Source: Cryptomeria japonica
Taxonomy: Eukaryota; Streptophyta; Pinopsida; Cupressales; Cupressaceae
Assembly (NCBI RefSeq): GCF_030272615.1
Contig: NC_081405.1
Coordinates: 472,118,008 to 472,182,007 of the forward strand
Direction: 5' to 3'
DNA: 64,000 nucleotides
The notes beneath the pieces are model-generated. The model searched no databases, was not told where the DNA came from, and was given only the letters and a program-made list of their open reading frames with translations. Each line of letters begins with the position of its first letter. Positions within the stretch are counted from its first letter, which is position 1. The translations under genes were made by a program, and so were the position numbers. Of the stretch, positions 55,430-64,000 are shown in pieces.

Positions 55430-56543
55430 TGTACCTCATAGAGTGGAATCCCACCAATCCCTCCTATTCCTCCTCCTCATCAGCTTGGGTGGCATCCTTG
55501 GGATCAACATTCCATCGTAAATTTGGAGTCTTTCGATACATTGGAGTTTGACAATCATGAAGTTGGAGAGCACTATACAGCCCTTAACTTATGTGCTTGT
55601 CTAGAGGTAAGCCTATTCCTCTTGAAGAAGTGGATAAAACCATAAGTGTAGCAATTCCTCCTATAGCAAAGGAACTAGCAACCTATGAAAGGAGGCAAAT
55701 GGCAAACATCCTCAACTTTAGTGTATCCTTCCCATGCCATGTCCACCATCCATTAGGGTCAATTTGAGGTAATGTAGCTCTGTTTTCACCTCTGGTTTAT
55801 TGAATGTTGAATTGCAAAGATTTGTTAAGGAAAGAAACTGTGAACGAAATATTTTAGACTCATGAATTGAATTCATCTTTTGAAAGGCCTTCATTAACCA
55901 TGCTTTCACCTCTTCCTCATCACAAGGAGACAACCTTCCAACTTTGGTGCATGCCATGCTAGATATAGAGCAAAGGTTGCCATATGAAGCGGGGTGTTCA
56001 TGGTGTTCCACCTCCGCATCACAATGGACTTAATATGTTGCTCATATAATCCCAAACTAAAATCCTTAGCCAACATTGTTTGCTTCATCTTTCCAAGCAT
56101 GTTGTCAAATGTTCCATATATCTCTCTAAGACTAGTAGAGTTTGCATTAGCAATCTAATGACATCTACAAGTGAGATGGAGCAAACATATTTGCAAAATG
56201 CAAACAAAAATTTCAAAAAATTAATTGACAAGTTAGAAACTAAGAAAATTGAAACATTGAACAATAAAATTAAAATATTTAAAAATTTAATAATAAAATC
56301 AGTAATTTGATATTTAATATTTAATAAAGTTAACACTTTATTAATGAAATCAGCAATGTCTTACTTCACAATGGGCCACCAATCACCATTAAGGATCCTT
56401 TGTTTGACGGCTTTTCCTATAGTAGAGTTTGAATGGGGCCATCTAATCCACTCTAAATTCACCATCATAAACTATAGAGGCCCATGCACATCAAGCATTC
56501 TCTCTAACAAAATGAGGTAACTGGCATATCTTGTCTCCATAGG
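55430..56543 (-). pseudogene. hAT-family transposase relic (C-terminal half)
   Basis: Minus strand, in order: TRYASYLILLERMLDVHGPL and GKAVKQRILNGDWWPIVK (56540-56370), LYEQHIKSIVMRRWNTMNTP then LHMATFALYLAWHAP (56050-55950), CDEEEVKAWLMKAFQKM, then the dimerisation region YRRNCYTYGFIHFFKRNRLT near 55620-55560. These are the (R/K)(F/Y)AS..(I/L)(L)LER, RW..M.TPLH.AA..L.P and CERNWSTF.FIH.K.RNRL blocks of plant hAT proteins. Broken by stops. The N-terminal BED finger and first catalytic regions are absent. Its right side is cut by an LTR at 56544. Confidence 0.8.
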
Positions 56544-57929
56544 TGTAATGTCCCCCTTTTAGCCAATCATGTGGTGATCTGTTGTTAGCCCATTTTGCCT
56601 TGGTCCCGAGGGCTAACCATGACTTTACAAGGATTAGTGAGGGATTTGGCCTAAGCATTTCCAGTTTCAGGCCAATCAGAGGTGTTTTGACAGGGTTTCC
56701 AGATACTTACTATTTATAGTAAGTCAGCTATGGCTCAGTGACTAGAAATATTTGAAGCATTTTTGGATGTCAGTATTTTGGTGCATTTAATTCTTCATCA
56801 AGTTTGCCAATTTAGTGGACCATTAACTAATTGGACGATTAAATTAAAAGTTCCTCAAGTTAAATTTAAATATTTAGCTTTAATGATTAATTAATGTTGG
56901 GACTAATGTTTAAAGGGAAAAATTAAAAGTTCCCTTTCATTATGGAGACATAAGGGGATATTAATATTTTATTATAACATTTTTTATCCCAAATTTATAG
57001 TGTATTGGGAAATGTGCCCAAATGGAGTTATGAATAAGAGCTTTAAATGTTGTGTATCTTGGAGTTTGAGTTTTCCAGCATTTGAGGACGTAATCCCTCA
57101 TATGTGACATTTCCTATGCCTGTGAGAGACCAGGTCTGGGAAATTAAAAAACAAATTAGCATTGGAATGGATCGATAGATGTGGATATTTACAGTTAAGA
57201 CTGTGAATGCTCAGTTTTGGGGAAAATTGCAAATCATGTGACAGGTAGTCACCGTAGTTTACAGTGCTGAAGTATATTGCAGATTGTTTGTAATTTGGGA
57301 AGGGGGTTTAGACACGCCACCATTCCGTTTATGTGTAGACCCCTCAATGAAAACACAGCGAATTTAGAAGTTGCTGCTACTTACAGCACTCAGGTCACCA
57401 CAGTCCAAACTACAGTTGCTTGGCTCCTTGAAAATATCCCCTGCAATTTGTAGCTGGATTTTATGGAGTACGGCAGGGTGTGGGATGGGTAGCGCTTAGC
57501 ATATACATTGCAAGATATTCAACCACTTAAGTTGGGACGTGTAGGGAATGGAAGGGTTGTGGGTCGCAAACAGTGATATAGGACATAGCCACAACTTGAA
57601 CTAGCTCTTCAACGCCAATGATATTCCAGGTTTTTGAGTTGACATTTGTGATTAGAATGTCGATTTCATTTACTGGGCAGTTGTTTGAAAAATTGTTGTA
57701 GTATCCCTTGACTAATCTGACCTCAAGTTGTTGATTAAAGGCTCAAGGAATATTGTCAAACACTTTGCCAACAATCTGGTCTTGATGCTGATTGTTTTTT
57801 GTTTTTTTGGGGTTATTGAATGTGATTTGATATGCTGATATAACTTGAAAATATATTTGAGATGACCAAAAATAGATTGCAGCTACTAAATGAACTTGAA
57901 GTGCAAGCATATGATTGAGAATGATGATG

Positions 57930-58090
57930 CATATTCAGCTACAGCACTAAGGCAATTCTACAAACATTTACCATGCATTTTAAGGACTACAATATTCATC
58001 TACAGCAAAGGGACATTATTACAAACACTTGGCATGCATATTCAAGACTGAAATCTTCGACTACAGCAATTGGAAATTTGTCAAAAAATT
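57930..58090. repeat. Degenerate ~65-bp tandem repeats
   Basis: Three passes of CTACAGCA followed by A.TT.TACAAACA(T/C)TT..CATGCAT and A(A/G)GACT.(A/C)AAT, at about 57937, 58000 and 58060. Confidence 0.6.
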
Positions 58091-59036
58091 AAAATGCAAC
58101 CTTTAATCTATTGATTATCTCTTTAAAGCCTTTTCAATACCAAAGCATACCCGGAATTTAGAAGATAACAGGATTACCAAAATTCCACTGCTCTGCAATT
58201 TGCAGACTTCTCCACGAGAAAACATCAATAAAAAATGAATCAAGAATGGTAAAATGATTGCCCGTACATACCTTTATGTCTTCCAAACCCACGCCCAATT
58301 TAGGGATTCAATTATACCATGATTCCAAGAGAATATTCTCTTTTGGTTGGGTGTACCACATGAGGTTATAATAATCATTAAAGTGGGGCCATTTCATTTA
58401 AAGTTGCAATTGCCAAGTTAGGTGTGCAAGATGGGGGTCACTTTATGATTTTAAGTTACACTTTATAAACATCTTTTATAAAGTCACCTTTTAATGTAAT
58501 ATTGCCACTTAAGGTAAAAGTAACTTCATAATATAATGACATAAAGTAACTTAAAAATATAACATCCCAAAGCCAAAATTGGCTAAGTATGAAACCTTTT
58601 ACAACCAAAATCATCTACTGTCCACTAAATTCACCTGGGGAGATGGCTAACAGATGAATCTCTGACTCTTGAGTGATTAGTTAGGAAAGTGGGGACATTA
58701 CAAGCACAATCGAAGAGAGGCTACGTTCTCCAAGATTGAATTTATAGCAAAACCCTAAGTTTCTTCTTCAAAGCCAAAGCTTCTCTCGAAAAGACAAAAT
58801 GTTGAAAATGATTCAAGAATGAATTAAATGAAATCAAAATGCCCTTTTATAATGTTTAATTTGCATTTGTCTTCATCTCCTTTAATTTACTTTAATTTCA
58901 TTTCTTTTCCCTCCTTTTTGGTGCACAATATTAAAATATAAAGTATACTTTATTATTCACTTATAACTCCCCTTTTAAATAAAGTCCACTTAATTTATTA
59001 ATGATATGCACTTAATAATTAATTATCTAAGTTACT

Positions 59037-59200
59037 GGTTCGGGTTCGGATTCAGGTTCGGATTCGGGTACGGATTCACGGATTTAGCAACAACAAAAAA
59101 AAATCCTAGGTACGGGTACAGGTTTGTCCATACATACATATATATATATATACATACATATGTCATATATTATATATATGTTCAAACATCAAAATTATAA
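59037..59200. repeat. GGTTCGGATTCG-type minisatellite plus TA/TACA microsatellite
   Basis: Repeats of GGTTCGG(G/A)TTC and GGGTACGG at 59037-59110, followed by (TA)n/(CATA)n at 59130-59180. The apparent Phe-Gly peptide is a by-product of the repeat. Confidence 0.85.
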
Positions 59201-59266
59201 ATATATATGTTCACAGTTCAAACTTCAAACATACAATGTGACTTTCCCATACAATGATACATAAAT

Positions 59267-60547
59267 GATAATAGATAAATCATAAATCCATAATTGCCAA
59301 TGCCAATAAATAATCTGATATTCATATATCGTAAATGTAATATCATATTCATAATTTGCAAAAAAAAATAATATTCAAGTTTCAAATTGATTCAAGTTTG
59401 TTTATACATTTTTGACTTTTTTGACCTATAATTTTCATGTTTGGTTATACTTTTTTGATTTGTATGACCCATGGGCCCCGTTTTTGGGAACCCACGGGCC
59501 TTGGTTCTCCCTGGGCTCCACCTGGGTCCTGCCCAGGTGGCTGGGTTCTCTGTGGCAGTCACCTAGGCAGGACCCGGATGTAACCCAAGGAGAACTAGGC
59601 TTGGACCAGGACCGGGCAAGAACCAGGACCTGGACCCAGCCTTTTTCCCCAAGAACCAATACCTGAGTTAATTATTATTAAAGTATAAATTTAATAATAA
59701 TTATAACATTAGAACTTCATTATTTCTCAATTTCGTCTAAACCTGGGAGTTAACCAATATATCCACTGTGCATCCAACTGCCTTACTAAAAATAGTAAGG
59801 ATCTCTCTCCAACCACTGACTTACTATAAATAGTAAGTCTCTCAAAATGGAACCAGAAACCTCTTAATAGCCTAGCCTCAGTTTATACCAACAAACTGGA
59901 GAGGATAATAGATAAATCATAAATCATAAATCCATAATTGCCAATGCCAATAAATAATCTGATATTCATATATCGTAAATGTAATATCATATTCATAATT
60001 TGCAAAAAAAAATAATATTCAAGTTTCAAATTGATTCAAGTTTGTTTATACATTTTTGACTTTTTTGACCTATAATTTTCATGTTTGGTTATACTTTTTT
60101 GATTTGTATGACCCATGGGCCCCGTTTTTGGGAACCCACGGGCCTTGGTTCTCCCTGGGCTCCACCTGGGTCCTGCCCAGGTGGCTGGGTTCTCTGTGGC
60201 AGTCACCTAGGCAGGACCCGGGTGTAACCCAAGGAGAACTAGGCTTGGACCAGGACCGGGCAAGAACCAGGACCTGGACCCAGCCTTTTTCCCCAAGAAC
60301 CAATACCTGAGTTAATTATTATTAAAGTATAAATTTAATAATAATTATAACATTAGAACTTCATTATTTCTCAATTTCGTCTAAACCTGGGAGTTAACCA
60401 ATATATCCACTGTGCATCCAACTGCCTTACTAAAAATAGTAAGGATCTCTCTCCAACCACTGACTTACTATAAATAGTAAGTCTCTCAAAATGGAACCAG
60501 AAACCTCTTAATAGCCTAGCCTCAGTTTATACCAACAAACTGGAGAG
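59267..60547. repeat. Near-identical 644-bp tandem duplication
   Basis: 59267-59903 and 59904-60547 are almost identical. Visible differences are one substitution (GGATG/GGGTG near 59577/60221) and a 7-bp slip (extra CATAAAT-type unit) at the start of copy two. Each unit holds a G/C-rich GGGTCCTGGCCC-like core and an ACTATTTATAGTAAG palindrome. Confidence 0.95.
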
Positions 60548-60935
60548 GAAAACACTACCAACTGCCACCTGAAGAGCTCCATAACACCCAAACTAGACCC
60601 TCTAATCCACCATACTAGCCTATGAAGGTCAAATGATAGGCTAATCCTTCAAACTTTGATGTTCATGAAAATGGGGACATTACAATTGTGATAACCCTAT
60701 GAATGGAATGTAATATTTTGAAGATTGAAACTTAAGTAATTTAAGTTGGTTTGAGTTGCAATTACCTTAGAACTAAGTTGTATAAACTCGTTGATACTTG
60801 AATCATAAGTTTTGGAATGAAAAGTATGCATGCAAAACTGTTATGACACCAAACACACCATGTTCACTTAGCAGCAATGACATGTCAAACTGAAGAAAAA
60901 AATATATAATTCCTCCAAAGCTCAAACAGTTACAA

Positions 60936-60947
60936 TGGTATCAGAGC
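60936..60947 (+). promoter_or_regulatory. Primer-binding site, tRNA-iMet
   Basis: TGGTATCAGAGC, a perfect match to the common plant primer site, two bases after LTR end GTTACA. Confidence 0.9.
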
Positions 60948-60975
60948 TACAAGTCCTACCATCTTGTGAGGGTTA

Positions 60976-61918
60976 ATGAGTGATAGAGAAAGAGGGTATT
61001 ATCGACGTGAGTTGAGAAAAGCATGGCAAGCACCACCAATTCTTGAAGGTGAAACTGTGTCTGGTATTTTGGGCATCAATCGAGGTTCATCTTCACAACA
61101 GGGTGACCCATTCTCAACAGAAAATATGGGTGATAGTGATGATGAAAGACCAGAACCAAGTACCAAGGATATGCTTAATGATTTGGCTAGAGGACAGTGA
61201 GAGCTTCAAATGTCATTGCAGCAGATGGCAGCTCTTATGAATCAGCATTTAGCATTAATGAATGATGGAAACAACGAAAATCAAGGTAATCTTAACCCAG
61301 GTGGACAAGGGGAACAATGGCAATGATGTCGGCTCGGTGAATAATGGGGGTGCAAGACAGCAGAATAGAGCAGGATCAGCAAGCACTAAGCCTCTTATGC
61401 CATGCTTTCCACCTAGACAGAATGACCAAAACAATGACCCCACTCAACAGGAGATACAAGATCAGATTTTACCTGATTGGAGGAATTTTGGGTTAGATTT
61501 TCAGGCTGAAATGTCATTCATAAATTACATGGATTTTAGAATGGGACATTTACCTATTAGGGGCAACAGGCAACAACATTATGACCTCAAGAAGAAAATA
61601 GGACAGCTCACAATACCTTTCTTTGATGGTACAGGAAAGACTACAGCAAGGGCCTGGGTTCAAAAACTTGACACATATTTTCATCTTAACCCAATGCCAG
61701 AAGAAGATGCCATCAAATATGCAGCTTTACACTTAGATGGCAGCGCTCATGAGTGGTGGCACCATGGTATGGTGACCTTGGGACATGCGCAGATTGTCAC
61801 TTATGTAGAGTTTACAGAGAAGCCAATTGACAGATCTGACACTAAGGACCCTAAGTTGCATTTTAAGGCGTTGGCACAACTTAGACAATGGGGATCAGTT
61901 GATACATATGTTGTTGAA
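60976..61918 (+). pseudogene. Gag, first part, of the plus-strand gypsy element
   Basis: It starts ATG at 60976 (MSDRERGYYRRELRKAWQAP), 29 bp after the primer site. It is broken by a TGA at 61198 (probably a former CGA) and a frameshift near 61315. It then runs open as RNRAG-like linker and the capsid core: KKKIGQLTIPFFDGTGKTTA, WVQKLDTYFHLNPMPEEDAI, KYAALHLDGSAHEWWHHGMV, FKALAQLRQWGSVDTYVVE. The frame is interrupted at 61919 by a solo LTR and resumes at 63454. Confidence 0.9.
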
Positions 61919-63453
61919 TGTAATGTCCCCTTTTCTAGGTGACATGAGATGAGCAGGGGTTGACCTACCATTCGAGTTCCCGTAGGTCAATGACATGGTT
62001 AGGGGACTCATTCTGAGGGTCATGGAGCTTTGTAGGGGCTCTATGAGCCATTTTGGACCATCAGACGATAGTTCCTATTTTTTAGGGAGAACTGGCAGTT
62101 GACTGAATGACCACCTGGGGGACCAAGGAGTAGAGCAGGATCCTTTTGAGCAGTTACAGGTGTTTGGAGAGAGGTTCCTACTTTTTAGGGCGATTCCCTA
62201 CTTTTTAGGAGGTTGTGGCAGTTTCCATATTTGAGGTTCCACAGGACCATACCATGGTTTCAGTTTCAAGAAGATTGGGTGTGTTTTCTAGTTTCTAGGA
62301 GCATCCCTAGATTTTAGGGATGGGACTGCCAGTTGGCCCATCTTGTCCGGCATTAGTCACAGGCAAGTGACAAAGTCAGATTCATGTTTAGTTGGTTATT
62401 TTGGGCTATTATTGGATCTATAGAAATATTTTAATATATTTAAATATTTCCTAAGTTAGAGATTAAATAAATTAAAATAAGGCTATGTATATAGCCATTT
62501 CGGAATAATAAGGGGTTTTTGGCTTCATCTGGTTTGATATGCCTATGTGTTATAGCTCGTTGGAAAGGTCTTGAACTTTGCTACATGATTCTCACCTCCC
62601 GGAGTCTTTTTGGATGCTTGAAGCTATTTATTCGCAATAAAGTGATATTTTTCTATAGTTACGCCATAATTGGTAAAGTGTCATTTTAATTATAAAGCAC
62701 AAGCTTTATTATTCTTTAGGGTTCGACTTGCAAAGGGAAAGGAGTTATAAGGAGATGAAAACCTAATTGATAGCATCTTTGATCATTTTGAAACTTGTGA
62801 ATTTGGGAATTGCTCTGGAAGAGTGATTTTGGTCTGGTACGCAAACCCCAAGTCCGAGCTTGCTGGGACGTAGCCCTCAGTAGGAGTTGACAGTGGATTT
62901 ATCCTGGATTGCACACAGATTGTCAAAGGTAGAAGACACATCTTCTTGTCCTAAAGATTCAACGTGCATATTGGGGGTTTCAACAGGGCAGCTGGTCTAT
63001 TTCAGCTAGCACGTGATTTGCAGCAGCTTCCACGCCTCCTTTGCAACCATGCCTTGTTTGTATGTTGGCTTGAAGGGTTGTATTCATCTTATTTGGTCTT
63101 CCTTGTTCGTTGCCAGTAATATTCCTCCATCTAGCATCAATCCAGATTGAGAACAGCTCCAAATAAATGTATGGATTCTTGCTGAATACAAAACTAGGTT
63201 ATTTGCCTGGTATGATTTGCAGTATTTTCAGATTGCTTAAGTGTTCTTACATATGAACATTGTTTACTGTTTTATTTCACAGTTGTTGCTATTTATCAAT
63301 TACTTTACTTATAACATCAAAACCCAAAAAGAAACAATCCCTTTCTGCAACTTCTGCCTATTCTATAAGATCACCGGAAAATTACAAAAATATAGTATGT
63401 TTAATTAAGAATTTACAGCAGCAACAGCAAAAGGATCCATTTTGGATCTTTCA
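61919..63453 (+). mobile_element. Solo LTR (1535 bp) inside gag, TSD TTGAA
   Basis: It starts TGTAATGTCCCCTTTTCTAG and ends GGATCTTTCA. TTGAA is at 61914-61918 and 63454-63458. Removing it plus one TTGAA restores the gag frame (...TYVVE then FQRLAVLVTD). Same family as 45762-47163. Confidence 0.95.
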
Positions 63454-64000
63454 TTGAATTTCAGAGGTTAGCAGTGTTGGTGACTGATATTTCAGAGAGG
63501 AGATTGGTTGTCTTATTTATGGATGGTTTGTCAGATCCTTTATGGGTCAAGGGTCATGAATCCTTTGACTTTACAGGGAGCTATTAAAAAGGCTAGAGAC
63601 TTGGCACCTTCATCCTATAAAAGTAAATTTCAGCCTAAGGACTCCCATTATAGGAAAGACAAAAATAAGAAACCACATAAAAAAGACACACAATAGACAC
63701 ATGAGGGTGCTAAGAAATTGGATAATGATCAGCTGAATGAGCTTAGGAGGAAAAAACTATGTTTTCATTGCAGGGAGCCATGGGACCCTTCCCATAAGTG
63801 TCCTCTTAAGGCCAAGGCCAAACAGAATGAATATTTTTCAGCAAAGGATATAGCTTCTGAGAGTTTAGAAAATTCATCAGCTTCTGGGAATAGTGATGGT
63901 GGATCAGCAGCTGGAGGGAATTCCAGTGATGACAGGGTGTTAGCACGTTTGACAAGTACCCAAAAGGCAATCACCTTCAAAGTTCGTGGAGTGATACAGG
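63454..64000 (+). pseudogene. Gag, second part, with zinc-knuckle-like motif (runs off window)
   Basis: The gag frame continues: EFQRLAVLVTDISERRLVVL, FMDGLSDPLWVKGHESFDFT, RDLAPSSYKSKFQPKD, one TAG, then LRRKKLCFHCREPWDPSHKC (the C..C...W...HKC gag knuckle), an Asp/Ser/Gly-rich stretch and LTSTQKAITFKVRGVIQ, which normally leads into protease. The rest of the element is beyond the window. Confidence 0.85.

Larger units (their letters stand above)
57697..60684 (-). mobile_element. Inserted LTR-type sequence (~3 kb), TSD ATTGT
   Basis: The ends are TGTAGTATCCC (57697) and GGGGACATTACA (60684), so it reads TGTAATGTCCCC...GGGATACTACA on the minus strand. ATTGT is at 57692-57696 and 60685-60689. 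A second GGGGACATTACA lies inside at 58691-58702, suggesting further nesting or two LTR starts. No coding. Exact composition is unresolved. Confidence 0.55.
56544..60934 (+). mobile_element. 5' LTR of the plus-strand gypsy element, split by a ~3 kb insertion
   Basis: 56544-57696 plus 60690-60934 join to a ~1.4 kb LTR: it starts TGTAATGTCCCCCTTTTAG, ends GCTCAAACAGTTACA, and is followed two bases on by a perfect primer site and then gag. The length agrees with the related solo LTRs (1402 and 1535 bp), and it shares the GGTCGCAAAC...GGACATAGCC block with them. Its left edge cuts the hAT relic. Confidence 0.7.

Noticed and set aside
59006-59200. Phe-Gly repeat peptide
   Set aside because: It is the translation of a GGTTCGG minisatellite running into a TA microsatellite.
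59412-60310. Two identical 84-codon frames with antisense 74-codon partners
   Set aside because: They come from the same G/C-rich block duplicated 644 bp apart. Identity reflects the recent duplication, not coding constraint, and no family is recognised.

Overview
This window looks like a gene-poor, repeat-saturated stretch of a large plant nuclear genome. Nearly everything recognisable is plant Ty1/copia or Ty3/gypsy LTR retrotransposon, plus LINE ORF1, hAT and fold-back sequence, most of it broken by stops, frameshifts and nested insertions. The long AT-rich spacers, the 3' additional ORFs in two LTR lineages and the single plant-type epoxide hydrolase exon fit a seed plant with a big genome, possibly a gymnosperm. 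That last point is inference, not demonstrated. No bacterial-type operon, CRISPR array, rRNA or tRNA gene was seen.

Layout. 1-13.4 kb (minus strand): a Ty3/gypsy Tat-like element. Its LTR is followed by a tRNA-Arg-type primer site, gag, protease and a RNase H-like domain that runs off the left edge. Upstream of the same LTR lie an integrase C-terminus and a 3.1 kb additional ORF. The LTR is split by a 5.65 kb non-autonomous copia/Sirevirus-like insertion (2925-8576) that keeps only nucleocapsid zinc knuckles and its own large additional ORF. 13.4-17.3 kb: decayed copia pol and featureless sequence. 17.3-20.4 kb: a Sirevirus 3' end present as a ~945 bp inverted duplication around a 256 bp spacer. 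20.9-22.5 and 31.2-32.7 kb: two LINE ORF1 (DUF4283/zf-CCHC_4-type) relics. 23.0-23.7 kb: a fold-back repeat. 25.4-30.9 kb: a chromovirus with both LTRs and a 5 bp target duplication (CCATC), but with the integrase core missing, inserted in a 187 bp hairpin-forming repeat. 36-44 kb: an LTR element with no recognisable pol (LARD-like), arranged as internal-LTR-internal-LTR. 44.0-45.2 kb: a decayed gypsy RNase H-integrase on the minus strand.

45.8-47.2 kb: a solo LTR with AGAGA target duplication. 48.35-49.97 kb: a GC-rich retroposon-like unit on the minus strand with an A-rich tail, an imperfect ~20 bp target duplication and one 409-codon reading frame broken by a single TAG. 51.2-52.6 kb: three degenerate direct repeats of about 500 bp. 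53.09-53.37 kb: the only convincing host-gene piece, the last exon of a soluble epoxide hydrolase (minus). 55.4-56.5 kb: hAT transposase relic (minus). 56.5 kb to the end: a plus-strand gypsy element whose 5' LTR is split by a ~3 kb insertion (TSD ATTGT) carrying a near-identical 644 bp tandem duplication, and whose gag is split by a solo LTR (TSD TTGAA).

How parts relate: there is no pathway here. What links the pieces is retrotransposon biology: NC and gag proteins, protease, reverse transcriptase, RNase H, integrase, primer sites and polypurine tracts. The most notable biological signal is that the copia and the gypsy element on the left both carry a large non-pol ORF next to the 3' LTR. 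The two ORFs have the same layout (globular N-terminal part, basic linker, coiled coil) and a locally alignable segment.
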